From positions 1-38,385 of the forward strand of contig JAGQXQ010000077.1 in NCBI GenBank assembly GCA_020436535.1: a stretch of 38,385 bases of DNA. Direction: 5' to 3'. This stretch comes from Phaeodactylibacter sp. (lineage in GTDB: Bacteria > Bacteroidota > Bacteroidia > Chitinophagales > Saprospiraceae). The position numbers and the translations under genes are program-made. Within the stretch, counting starts at the first letter, position 1. Each line of letters begins with the position of its first letter. The notes below the pieces were generated by a model, which did no database searches, was not told the origin of the DNA, and was given only the letters and a program-made list of their open reading frames with translations. Below, piece after piece: positions 25,048-34,191 of this stretch.

Positions 25048-26340
25048 ATGAGTACCGACAGACGGAAATTCCTGCGCACCCTTGCAGGAACTATTGGCCT
25101 GGCAGGGGCCACTCCTTTCTTTGCTTCCGCCAGAGGCAAAGGGTTCATCAATGCGATAGAACATTACCAGCACCTTTCCGCCCATCAGCTGGCAGGGGAT
25201 GAAACCTTCTGGCGGCAGGTGAAGATGGCTTATTCAGTGTCCCCAACCATAATCAACCTCAACAATGGAGGCGTATCGCCACAACCTTTGGTGGTCCAGG
25301 AAGCTGTGGAACGATACAACCGGATGAGCAATGAATTGCCTACCTATTATATGTGGAGGATATTGGATAGAGGCAGAGAGCCCCTCCGCATCAACCTGGC
25401 GGGCCTGGCCGGCTGCTCACCTGAAGAGATAGCCATCAACCGGAATGCTTCCGAAGCTTTGGAAACGGTGATCTTTGGCCTTCGCCTTGAGGCAGGGGAT
25501 GAGGTGGTCCTCACTCGCCAGGATTACCCGAATATGATCCAGGCCTGGAAACAGCGGGCACATCGAGATGGCATTGTGCTGAAGTGGTTGTCTTTTGATT
25601 TCCCGGTAGAAGATGATGGCCAGATTACGGAGGCTTTTGTTTCCGCATTCACTCCCCGCACAAAGGTGGTCCATATTACGCATATTATCAACTGGAACGG
25701 GCAGGTGCTGCCAGCCCGGAAAATCGCCCGGGAAGCCCATAATCGTGGCATAGAGGTATTGGTCGATGGCGCTCATTCTTTCTGCCAGCTGGAATTTGAT
25801 GTGCCGGCCCTGGAGTGTGATTATTTTGGGACTAGCCTTCACAAGTGGCTGTCCGCACCATTTGGGAGTGGCATGCTTTACGTTAAGCAGGAAAAAATTG
25901 CTTCCCTCTATCCGCTCTTCGGAGCACCTGAACCGGAAAGCAGCGACATCCGCAAATTTGAAAGCCTCGGTACTCGCTCTTTTGCCATTGAACAAGCTAT
26001 TTCACAAGCAATTGGCTTCCACCAAATGATAGGGGGGCAAAGAAAACAGGAACGTTTGCTGTACCTCAAACACTATTGGGTAGAGCAGGCTAAAGAGATC
26101 CCCGGATTTCAGTTGCATTCTCCCGCCGGCCCTGGTTGCGGGATCGCCCTGTTTAGCCTTGAAGGTGTCGAAAACAATCGGCTAAGTGACTGGTTGTTCC
26201 GAAATCATCAAATCCATACCGTCTCTATCAATTGGGAAAATATTAGTGGGATCCGGATTACGCCCAATGTCTATACTCTGACTCAGGACCTTGACCGCTT
26301 TGTCAAAGCGCTCAGGATCTATGCTGAAACAGAACGTTAA
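25048..26340 (+). CDS. Tat-signal class V aminotransferase (isopenicillin N epimerase-like)
   Basis: A 430-residue PLP enzyme of fold type I. The N-terminus has the twin-arginine motif DRRKFLRTL (R5, R6) and a hydrophobic stretch ending near ASARG, a Tat signal. Catalytic PLP lysine K266 is in GTSLHKWLSAPFGSG. Other family marks: INLNNGGVSPQP, EIAINRNASEALETVIFG and VDGAHSFCQLEFD. Related proteins include isopenicillin N epimerases and cysteine desulfurase-like enzymes; the substrate cannot be read here. Export of a folded PLP protein to the periplasm is plausible but unusual. It follows a membrane protein gene by 30 bp. Confidence 0.88.
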   Translation: MSTDRRKFLRTLAGTIGLAGATPFFASARGKGFINAIEHYQHLSAHQLAGDETFWRQVKMAYSVSPTIINLNNGGVSPQPLVVQEAVERYNRMSNELPTYYMWRILDRGREPLRINLAGLAGCSPEEIAINRNASEALETVIFGLRLEAGDEVVLTRQDYPNMIQAWKQRAHRDGIVLKWLSFDFPVEDDGQITEAFVSAFTPRTKVVHITHIINWNGQVLPARKIAREAHNRGIEVLVDGAHSFCQLEFDVPALECDYFGTSLHKWLSAPFGSGMLYVKQEKIASLYPLFGAPEPESSDIRKFESLGTRSFAIEQAISQAIGFHQMIGGQRKQERLLYLKHYWVEQAKEIPGFQLHSPAGPGCGIALFSLEGVENNRLSDWLFRNHQIHTVSINWENISGIRITPNVYTLTQDLDRFVKALRIYAETER

Positions 26341-26639
26341 CCCCCATTTTTCTGAGGGCCTCCTAAAAAATATAACTACGGAAATAATTCTGCTTTCGAC
26401 TTTACATATTGGCTAAACCTGCGTATATTAAAGCTGTGTAACTGATAATTAAAGTATTGCTGAATTCCGGATGAAGGTTTTTGCATTTAACAAATACTGA
26501 ATTGTACAGCCTGGTCATTCAAACTTCTGCCAGGCCGGCCCCATTCAAGCGCTTTTCCGGGAGTATTGTACCGCCTCTATATGCCTAAGCAAAGAATCGC
26601 GTCCTTTTTTATCTCAATGCAGGTATTAAAGTTCTGTTT
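26341..26639. other. Intergenic region before the small ORF and nuclease
   Basis: 299 bp, AT-rich in the first half. No clear TAnnTTTG/TTTG pair, RNA structure or conserved small ORF was recognised; it probably holds the promoter for the nuclease operon. Confidence 0.4.
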
Positions 26640-26900
26640 ATGAAATCGAGCCATCAAAAAGAGCTATTGTTGTGCGCCCTGAAGCATTTTGAAATTGAGA
26701 TCGTAGATGTAGCCGGGCATAAAGTAAAGCTGGAAGAAAATATTTTTATTTCCATGGCCGATGGCCCGCAGTTTCAATTGTGGAAGTCAGGCCAGCGGGA
26801 AGCTACCTTTACCGATGTAGTCAAACTTTGTACTCACATCAAAACGCAACAGGAATGGAATGAGAAAAGTGGAGTTGAAAATAGTGGCGCTAGCGAATAG
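26640..26900 (+). CDS. Small protein overlapping the bifunctional nuclease gene
   Basis: An 86-residue soluble ORF, mixed charge, with central KVKLEENIFISMADGPQFQLW. Its 3' end overlaps the nuclease start by 41 bp in another frame, a pattern of translational coupling. No family recognised and no Shine-Dalgarno sequence; it could be real or a chance ORF. Composition is balanced and not low-complexity. Confidence 0.55.
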   Translation: MKSSHQKELLLCALKHFEIEIVDVAGHKVKLEENIFISMADGPQFQLWKSGQREATFTDVVKLCTHIKTQQEWNEKSGVENSGASE

Positions 26901-27429
26901 CGAGGCCCAGCCGAACAGTTTTGTTGTGGTATTGAAGGAAGAGTCGGGTGACCGCCGGTTACCGGTTGTTATTGGTGCATTTGAAGCACAGGCTATTGCA
27001 TTGGCCCTGGAAAAAATTCCTACCAACCGTCCTATGACTCATGACCTGATCAAGAACACGCTCCTAACCATGGGCATCAGCCTGAAAGAAATCGTCATTT
27101 CTAACCTCCGATTTGGTGTTTTTTACGCTACTTTGATCTGCCAGAAAAAAGATGGCGCCACCTTTGGCCTGGATTCCCGTACTTCTGATGCGATAGCCTT
27201 GGCTGTTCGCTTCGAATGCCCCATTTATGCTAAGGAATTTATAATGGATGAGGCGGGAGTCACGATCGATAAATCCGTTACTGCAGAACCCTCTCCTCCC
27301 GAAAGGAAGAAGGAGCTGAGTACCTATTCAGATCCGGAATTGGGGCAGTTACTAGAGGAGGCCCTTGCGCAGGAAGACTACGAACGAGCTGCCAGGATAA
27401 GGGATGAAATCCAGCGTCGGGAAGGATGA
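26860..27429 (+). CDS. Bifunctional nuclease (DUF151) with C-terminal UVR motif
   Basis: A 189-residue protein. Residues 1 to about 135 are the DUF151/BFN domain (RRLPVVIGAFEAQAIALALE, RPMTHDLIKNTLLTMG, LDSRTSDAIALAVRF), a family reported to cut both DNA and RNA. After a Pro/Glu-rich linker, residues about 155-189 form a UvrB/UvrC-type motif (LEEALAQEDYERAARIRDEI). That arrangement is common in Bacteroidota members. It stops only 5 bp from the convergent Clp-like ATPase gene. Role in DNA or RNA turnover inferred. Confidence 0.9.
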   Translation: MRKVELKIVALANSEAQPNSFVVVLKEESGDRRLPVVIGAFEAQAIALALEKIPTNRPMTHDLIKNTLLTMGISLKEIVISNLRFGVFYATLICQKKDGATFGLDSRTSDAIALAVRFECPIYAKEFIMDEAGVTIDKSVTAEPSPPERKKELSTYSDPELGQLLEEALAQEDYERAARIRDEIQRREG

Positions 27430-27434
27430 TCTTC

Positions 27435-30400
27435 TTAGAATGGATTGATCAGGCCGCGCAGTTCTTTATCAATACCCGCATACACCAATAACTTAAACTC
27501 ACTCCCCGCAATATTCACCGCGTTGGAGAAACCGGTCCGAAGATCAGTTAGCGTATCCCTTCCATCATAAATACGTACAACCCGGTAGGCGTTTTCCTCG
27601 ATGCCCGCTTCTCCCAGTGAAACATGGATAGGTATTGGGCTGCTTTGGCCCAGGTAGAACAAATGGATACCTGCTTCCCCGCTAAAAAGCTCGAATAGGG
27701 AAAAAGTCTCAATATCGATAAGGCCACGGCTCTTATGCACCTTGTGTGGGATGTCCATCAGTTGCAGCAATTCGGCGTATTTGTCCAGCAAAAAACTGGA
27801 TTCCCAGTGGCCCAAGCCGGTAATGTAAGATTCTATTTTCAGGGTCCCTTTCTGAGGCCGTCCTTTCAATACATTCCGAAGTTGTAATTGCAGGAAAGCC
27901 ACATCCAAATAATTGCCGATGAATTCTGTTTTGATGCTATCGAATGGAGTCATTCCAAAGTGGTACGCCTGGCTGATCTCCCGAATACCTTCCTGCTGGA
28001 ATAAACGATCCTTAATGTTTTCGCGGATTCCCTTGGCTGACCAGTCCTTCCGGGGAAACAGGTTGACCGGTTTGAGGCGGAGCGGAATGGCCGGCCCGTA
28101 CTTGTAGTTGCGGTCTCTGAACCCCAGGCTGATGTTGTTGATGGCTTCCCGGGTTTCTTCGACCCGATCCTTAAAATGATAGTATTCCCAGCCCAGTCCG
28201 CTGGAGGGTTTCCCGTCGGCATAGATCAAAGGGCCGGCGTGGGCCTCCATTTTCTCTTCATAAGCCTGTAATTGGCCCCGAATATTTTCCAGGGCGTAAA
28301 GCAATTGGTTGTAAAAGCGTTTTCCCCGGGCCTCATCGGGCAGGTTGGGAAGCCATTCGTCTTCCACGGGCTGCACAAACTGCAGCGGCCGAATTTGGGG
28401 GGTGAGTTGCCCGTTTTGCAGCAACACGTCAAACAAGATGGGGGTGTCGATCTGGGTAGAGATCAATTGCTCGGCCGACAAGGCCGTGAGGTCCCGCTCT
28501 ATCTGCCGTTTCAGGGCCCGGCCGCCCATGCGGGCGTCGAAACCCCGTTTGGCCACCCATGTCAGGGCTTCTCTAGAAATATTCAGGATGGTAGTCCGCC
28601 GGACAAAGCCGTCGCGTTGAAGCAATTCCTTGATCTGCAGGCGCGCTATGCCCAGAATATGGCTGAGTTCCAGGGGGTTGAAAATGATGATCTGGTCAAT
28701 CCTGTTGACGAATTCAGGGCGGAATTCATTTTCTACGGCACGGCGATAGAGGGCGCCCTCGTCATCTGTATCAGATTGGAAACCCAGCCGCGTATTGACC
28801 TGCCGGGCGCCCACGTTGGAGGTCATAATAATGATGGTGTTGGTAAAGTCTACCGTTCTCCCCAGGCTATCGGTCAGGCGGCCGTCATCCAACACTTGCA
28901 GCAGTAAGTCGTGAACTCCGGGATGGGCTTTTTCGATCTCATCCAGCAGAATGATGCCAAAGGGGCGATAACGGACTGTACCGGTAAGTTGCCCTTCCGG
29001 GTTGAAATCATCACCAATGAGGCGTTGGACAGCGCTGCTGTCAATGTATTCATTCATGTCAAAACGCATCAGGTGCTTTTCGTCACCCATCAGATACTTA
29101 CAGATGACTTTGGCGGCCTGCGTTTTACCGACTCCCGTTGGGCCGATAAACAGGAAAGAAGACAGGGGCTTGCTCTTATCCGCCAGCTTTGCCTTGATGA
29201 GATGGATGACGTTCGTAAGGGCTTCGACAGCTTTAGGCTGCCCGACCAGCTCCTGGGCGATATGTCCGCGTACTTCGCCTTCCTGAAATTGCCGGCTGGA
29301 GTCAAAAATGCGTTCTTCCAATCCGCTAAAGGCCTTAAATTCCTCCCGCACTTCAGGAGCATTGGCCGAGCGGTAGCGGTACTTAACCGCCAACTGCCGC
29401 ATTAACTTCATGACACTGCCGGGTAGCGGTTTGTTTTTGAGGTAATTGCGCTGTATTGACAACAATTGCCGGACGGCCTGTATGGTGATCGACGTATCGT
29501 TCTCCCGCTCTAAAGCCCTCCGGTTCTTAAGAACAATGCGAATGGCGGTTTCCAGTTCGGGCTCATTGAGCCGGAAAGCCTGGAATAGGCTGGCAAAACG
29601 CCGCCCCTTTTCCTGAACAATTTTCCATTCTTCCGGAGTGGCCAGAATGGTGGCCTGTAGCTGCCGTTTTTCCAGGTAAGGCCGCAGCACATCACTGAGG
29701 GTCATGCTATTCTGAGCGGATTTGCCAATCCGCAATAGCGCTACTGGATTATCGATCAGGATCTTGTCGCTGGTTTTGGCGTTCTCCGCTGGATTTCTAA
29801 CAAAGGAAATGATGGATTCAAAACGCTTTTGCCACATCCCGACAATACTCATCCCTGAAATGATACGAGTAGGGTCGATCAGCCAGACACGTTGCCCCCG
29901 CCCTTTTTTGGCTTCATAAAATTCACTTTCATAGCGCCAGATAACCTCATGAATGATGGTGTGCTTGCCTACTCCTTCCGGCCCGATGATGGCCAGCGGC
30001 GTGTTGCCGCGGTGGAAAATGGCTTTGTACAACTGGCCAACCAGCTGTTCCTGATAGTAGGCCCGCCGTAGTTCTGCCGGGTAAAGGCTGTTCAGGTCCT
30101 GGCCGACGCGTTCGATCTCTGTCGCTCCGTCAAAATCGGTATCCCCCAGCAGGCTCGTCAAAAACCAGTTATCGGCCGGTGTGTCAAAGCTGAAACCCGC
30201 CTGGCCAATATTGACCGTTACTTCTATGTTGGCCATGAACTCCCGCCGGCTGGCAAAAAAAGCCTCCGGGTCAAATTCGCTTTCGTTCTCTTTTTTGATC
30301 TTGCGCAGTAAGGCTTGAATGGCCTTTTTTGCTCCTCCCTCCAGGTCCGGTTTGCCGCCCTTTTTTTCCGGGAGCATAAACATGTAGTTATAAAAGGAGG

Positions 30401-30737
30401 GCAAGACCAAAAAGGATTTGCCTTCGAGGTTGAAACTAGCCAGCCCGAAAAGGCCGCTAATAAATTGTCTCCCCAGGTTGAACTCCAGTTGAAATTGGTG
30501 ATACTGAACCTCCGGCTTGAACAAGAACCACAAGAGGCGGTCGGCACTTTGCCGGCTCAATGAAAACCCTTTGAAGGCCTGGCGGACTTCTTTCTGGAAA
30601 AGGGCCACCGCGTTGTCGTACCGGCGATGGGTAGCTACCGGGAAACCGGTAAATAGCGGACGAAGGTGGTAATGCACCTTGTCTTCTATATTGGTATCCG
30701 TAACGAGTGTGGGAATTTGAAGTTTTACGATTGCCAT
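27435..30737 (-). CDS. Large Clp/Hsp100-like AAA+ ATPase with degenerate first site
   Basis: A 1100-residue protein starting MAIVKLQIPTLV; an in-frame ATG at 30815 would add 26 residues and is less likely. Residues 1 to about 230 are a novel N-terminal domain without Clp_N repeats. D1 has a Walker A GPEGVGKHT (K258), but its Walker B reads ILIDNP (Glu replaced by Asn) near 327, so hydrolysis there is doubtful. D2 is canonical: GPTGVGKTQ (K538), IILLDEIEKAH (E600), sensor IIMTSNVG and the Clp D2-small region GRALKRQIERDL. About 300 further residues form an unrecognised C-terminal extension. No ClpP-binding loop was identified. Not near T6SS or eCIS genes. Likely a disaggregase or remodelling motor of an undescribed type. 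Confidence 0.9.
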   Translation of the reverse strand: MAIVKLQIPTLVTDTNIEDKVHYHLRPLFTGFPVATHRRYDNAVALFQKEVRQAFKGFSLSRQSADRLLWFLFKPEVQYHQFQLEFNLGRQFISGLFGLASFNLEGKSFLVLPSFYNYMFMLPEKKGGKPDLEGGAKKAIQALLRKIKKENESEFDPEAFFASRREFMANIEVTVNIGQAGFSFDTPADNWFLTSLLGDTDFDGATEIERVGQDLNSLYPAELRRAYYQEQLVGQLYKAIFHRGNTPLAIIGPEGVGKHTIIHEVIWRYESEFYEAKKGRGQRVWLIDPTRIISGMSIVGMWQKRFESIISFVRNPAENAKTSDKILIDNPVALLRIGKSAQNSMTLSDVLRPYLEKRQLQATILATPEEWKIVQEKGRRFASLFQAFRLNEPELETAIRIVLKNRRALERENDTSITIQAVRQLLSIQRNYLKNKPLPGSVMKLMRQLAVKYRYRSANAPEVREEFKAFSGLEERIFDSSRQFQEGEVRGHIAQELVGQPKAVEALTNVIHLIKAKLADKSKPLSSFLFIGPTGVGKTQAAKVICKYLMGDEKHLMRFDMNEYIDSSAVQRLIGDDFNPEGQLTGTVRYRPFGIILLDEIEKAHPGVHDLLLQVLDDGRLTDSLGRTVDFTNTIIIMTSNVGARQVNTRLGFQSDTDDEGALYRRAVENEFRPEFVNRIDQIIIFNPLELSHILGIARLQIKELLQRDGFVRRTTILNISREALTWVAKRGFDARMGGRALKRQIERDLTALSAEQLISTQIDTPILFDVLLQNGQLTPQIRPLQFVQPVEDEWLPNLPDEARGKRFYNQLLYALENIRGQLQAYEEKMEAHAGPLIYADGKPSSGLGWEYYHFKDRVEETREAINNISLGFRDRNYKYGPAIPLRLKPVNLFPRKDWSAKGIRENIKDRLFQQEGIREISQAYHFGMTPFDSIKTEFIGNYLDVAFLQLQLRNVLKGRPQKGTLKIESYITGLGHWESSFLLDKYAELLQLMDIPHKVHKSRGLIDIETFSLFELFSGEAGIHLFYLGQSSPIPIHVSLGEAGIEENAYRVVRIYDGRDTLTDLRTGFSNAVNIAGSEFKLLVYAGIDKELRGLINPF

Positions 30738-30980
30738 CGCCGATTGCTTAAGAGCGAAAGATAACAAACTTCTGACATTACCCCAATTCTTGCTTTGTTT
30801 TGGGCTTCCGTCCATTTTTGACTAACAGTTTACAAAACGATGATTTTTGGTGAAAAACAGGCGATTTGACAACCATTAGGCTAAACCGGATTTTGAAAAC
30901 ACCCTGCTCAAACATAATAAATAACATGCTGTTAGACCTCTGTGAAAAATAATTAATCTCCTTACCCTAAAGCTAAGATT

Positions 30981-33920
30981 ATGAATAAGTTGTACCTGGC
31001 TACGCTAGCCATACTTATGTCTTTCAGCGCCTTTTCCCAGAATGCGCGCGTACAGATTATCCACAACTCTCCGACGCCGGGCACGGACAGTGGCCCGGTT
31101 GTTGACATCTACGTCAACGGCGCGCTCCTGCCTGCTCTGACGGCAGTGCCCTTCCGGGCGGCTACTCCCTTCCTGGACGTGCCGGCAGAAGCCGATATCG
31201 AAGTGGCGGTAGCGGTGAACCCCAGCAATTCTGTCAATGACGCTATCGCTACCTTTCCGCTCGGGCAATTGGCAGACGGCGAAGGGTACACTGTAATTGC
31301 CAACGGCATCGTAGGCGATACCGACACGCCCTTCGGGCTCGCTGTTTTCGCAGGCGCCCTGGAATCTAACCCCGTATCCGGCCGGTCTGACTTTATCGCC
31401 TTCCATGGTTCACCCGGCGCTCCGGCAGTTGACATTGACGCTCGTACAGTGGGCAACCTGATCGAGGGGCTGGAGTACGGTTCCTTTGCGGAGAACTACA
31501 TTTCTGTACCACCCGATGCCTACTTCCTGGATGTCCGGCCCGCCGGCGACCCCGATATCGTCGCCACCTTTGAAGCTGACCTTTCCGGCCTACCTGGGTT
31601 AGCCGGTGGGGTGGCTACGGTTTTTGCTTCGGGTATACTGGGTGGCACGCCGGCCTTCGGCTTGTACGCTGCCCTGATCGACGGTTCTGTTGTCGAATTT
31701 CAGGCTGTTAATGTTGCCCGCTTGCAGGTGATCCATAATTCTCCTTCGCCGACGGTTGACATTTATTTCAACGGAGACCTGGCTTTGGATAATTTTGAAT
31801 TTCGCACTGCCACACCTTTTGATTTCGTTCCGGCGGGCGTTACCATCAACGTAGGCGTGGCACTGGATAACAGTACCTCGGTGGAGGATACCCTGGTGAA
31901 CTTCCCGGTGGTATTCGAAAACGGTAAAGCCTATGTCGTCGTCGCCAATGGCATCGTTGGTGATGCCGATACGCCGTTTACCCTCGAAGCTTTTGCCTCG
32001 GCTCAGGAGCAAGGGCTCAGCCAGGATGCCGTTTCAGTGCTCACCTTCCATGGCGCTCCCGGCGCTCCGGCGGTTGCCGTCAATGATTTTCTGCAAGACC
32101 CGCTCTTCGACGGACTGGAATACGGTGATTTTCTTGGTTATGCAGAGTTGCCGCTGGAAAACTACTTCCTGGAAGTGCGCCCCTCCGGCAGCGACGACCT
32201 GGTGGGGACTTTCAACATTAACCTGGAAAATGCCGGAGGTTTGTCGGTGGTGCTTTTTGCATCCGGGATAGTTGGCGATGAACCGAATTTCGGCTTGTTT
32301 GCCGCCCTGCCCGATGGAGATATTATAGAGCTTACACCGGTAGCCCTCACTCAGATCATCCACAACTCGCCGGCGGCCGGTGCTGAAGTGATCGACCTGT
32401 GGGCTAATAATGTTGTGAAAGTAGTAGAAGATTTAGCTTTCCAGTCCGCAACGGGCCTCGTGTACTATCCGACGCGCGTTCCGCTCACATTCGGAGTTGC
32501 GCCGGCAGATAGCGATGACCCATCCGACATTCTATTCAACCTGCCCGACCCTGTCACCTTTCAGGATGGAAAGTACCACGTTGTCATCGCCAATGGTATC
32601 CCCGGAGATGCCGATACTCCCTTCGAATTGGCCATCAATTCAGAGGCAATTTTATTGGCGCCCAACGCGCAGAGTACAGTCGTTTCGGTATTTCACGGTT
32701 CTCCCAATGCCCCGGCGGTAGACGTCACTGCCCGGGATCTTATGCTGCCCCTCGTGGATGGCCTTGCCTATGGAGAATTTGAATCCCTGGGGGCGCTTCC
32801 GATAAATACGTATTACCTCGAAGTATATCCCGATGGCAGCGAAAGCCTGGTGGCCACCTTTGAATCTCCGATTCCACCTTCATCCGCCGGCATCAGCCTG
32901 GTGGGCGTAGTTTCCGGTTTGCTGAGTGAGGAGCCTCCTTTAGACCTGCTGTTTTTCACCCCCAACGGAGGGGTTATAAAGGCTACACCCGTCTCCCAAG
33001 TACAGGTTATCCATAACTCCCCGGCGCCGACTGTGGATGTTTACGCCAACGAAAATCTGCTCCTGAATGATTTTGAGTTCCGCACCGCCACTCCCTTTGT
33101 CGACCTGCCTACCCGCACGGCATTCGATATCGCAGTGGCGCCGGATAACAGCAGTTCTGTAGCAGACAGTCTCCGTTCGTTCAAAAACATCGTATTTGAA
33201 GATGGCAAGAAATACATTGTCATGGCAACCGGAGTGGTGGGCGATATGGATGCTCCGTTTGGCCTGGCGGTCAATGACATGGGCCGCACCCGCGCCGAAA
33301 GCGGCGAAGGAGTCGACCTGCTCTTGTACCACGGCGCTACGGATGCGCCGGTAGTAGATGTAGTTGCCGCAGGCGTAGGGGTTCTGTTTGATGATGTCGC
33401 ATACGGCGAGTACCAGGGCTATATCAACGTCCCGGCATCTACCTACACGCTGAATGTTACTCCGGGTAATGACAACAGCAATGTCGTTCGCGCCTACGAC
33501 GCCGATATTTCCGGGCTGAATGGTGGCGCCGCCACTGTATTTGCTTCCGGGTTCCTCGGCAGTGAAGAGCCGGAAGATGAGTTTGAGGTATGGGTGGCTT
33601 TGGCTGATGGACAAACGTTTCCGCTCACTGAAATTGTGAGCACTCAGGAGGTGGCGGATAGAATACCCGCTTTCCAAATGGCGCCCAACCCGGTACGCAC
33701 CACTGCCCAGGTGCAGTACACCCTTAGTGAAGACACTGACATCACTATTGCCGTTCAGAATGCCGGCGGGCAAACCATCCGTTCCATTTACCTCGGGCGG
33801 CAGCCGGCAGGGGAGCACAGCCGCACCCTTGAAGCGGGCGGACTGCCGCAGGGAATGTACACCTACAGCCTGATTACTCCGGTTGGAATACTTGCTCAGC
33901 GATTTGTGGTTGTAAAATAG
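30981..33920 (+). CDS. DUF4397-repeat surface protein with T9SS sorting domain
   Basis: A 979-residue secreted protein. The signal peptide is MNKLYLATLAILMSFSAFSQ. Four long tandem units of about 215 residues each start ARVQIIHNSP, ARLQVIHNSPSP, LTQIIHNSP and QVQVIHNSPAP. Each unit splits into two related halves: half A with VDVYxN, FRTATPF and ANGIVGDxDTPF, and half B with FHGxPxAPAVDV and FASGxxxxPxFGL. The protein thus has eight DUF4397-like modules. The last 85 residues are a type A sorting domain (FQMAPNPVRTTAQVQYTL to AQRFVVVK). It would be a secreted or surface-bound rod or adhesin; binding partner unknown. No promoter consensus found upstream. Confidence 0.92.
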   Translation: MNKLYLATLAILMSFSAFSQNARVQIIHNSPTPGTDSGPVVDIYVNGALLPALTAVPFRAATPFLDVPAEADIEVAVAVNPSNSVNDAIATFPLGQLADGEGYTVIANGIVGDTDTPFGLAVFAGALESNPVSGRSDFIAFHGSPGAPAVDIDARTVGNLIEGLEYGSFAENYISVPPDAYFLDVRPAGDPDIVATFEADLSGLPGLAGGVATVFASGILGGTPAFGLYAALIDGSVVEFQAVNVARLQVIHNSPSPTVDIYFNGDLALDNFEFRTATPFDFVPAGVTINVGVALDNSTSVEDTLVNFPVVFENGKAYVVVANGIVGDADTPFTLEAFASAQEQGLSQDAVSVLTFHGAPGAPAVAVNDFLQDPLFDGLEYGDFLGYAELPLENYFLEVRPSGSDDLVGTFNINLENAGGLSVVLFASGIVGDEPNFGLFAALPDGDIIELTPVALTQIIHNSPAAGAEVIDLWANNVVKVVEDLAFQSATGLVYYPTRVPLTFGVAPADSDDPSDILFNLPDPVTFQDGKYHVVIANGIPGDADTPFELAINSEAILLAPNAQSTVVSVFHGSPNAPAVDVTARDLMLPLVDGLAYGEFESLGALPINTYYLEVYPDGSESLVATFESPIPPSSAGISLVGVVSGLLSEEPPLDLLFFTPNGGVIKATPVSQVQVIHNSPAPTVDVYANENLLLNDFEFRTATPFVDLPTRTAFDIAVAPDNSSSVADSLRSFKNIVFEDGKKYIVMATGVVGDMDAPFGLAVNDMGRTRAESGEGVDLLLYHGATDAPVVDVVAAGVGVLFDDVAYGEYQGYINVPASTYTLNVTPGNDNSNVVRAYDADISGLNGGAATVFASGFLGSEEPEDEFEVWVALADGQTFPLTEIVSTQEVADRIPAFQMAPNPVRTTAQVQYTLSEDTDITIAVQNAGGQTIRSIYLGRQPAGEHSRTLEAGGLPQGMYTYSLITPVGILAQRFVVVK
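31041..33640 (+). repeat. Four in-frame DUF4397 repeat units
   Basis: Four direct repeat units of about 650 bp in the coding sequence, starting near 31041, 31711, 32341 and 32991. They are protein-level repeats, clearly diverged at DNA level, so the array is not a recent duplication. Each unit carries two half-modules. Confidence 0.8.
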
Positions 33921-33956
33921 CATAGGAACTTTTTTCGTTTGTTATTATTGGTGGTT

Positions 33957-34000
33957 TAAAAAAGAAGTGCATCGGTTTCAGCCGGTGCACTTTCTTTTTT
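33957..34000. terminator. Hairpin terminator after the DUF4397 gene
   Basis: Stem GTGCATCGG (33967-33975) / CCGGTGCAC (33982-33990, one G-T pair) flanked by A-rich and T-rich runs (CTTTCTTTTTT follows). It ends the DUF4397 transcript before the AAA+ gene. Confidence 0.8.
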
Positions 34001-34191
34001 AAAAAATTACTGAAAAAATTTAACCCTCAGCTACTGGATTGCGTATCTTTAAAAGTTACCTTCTTTGACAAATTCCACGGGCAGGCGTAAAACCTGGATG
34101 ACAGCGGGGAGGTATAAACTATGTGGGAGCCCTGGTTTCCAGTTTTCTAGGGGCCTCAATTCCTCGAAATTTGTCGAGAACCAAAAGTTAA

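Noticed and set aside
32940-33923. Minus-strand open frame of 327 codons
   Set aside because: Antisense to the DUF4397 repeat gene; it arises from biased codon use of that gene.
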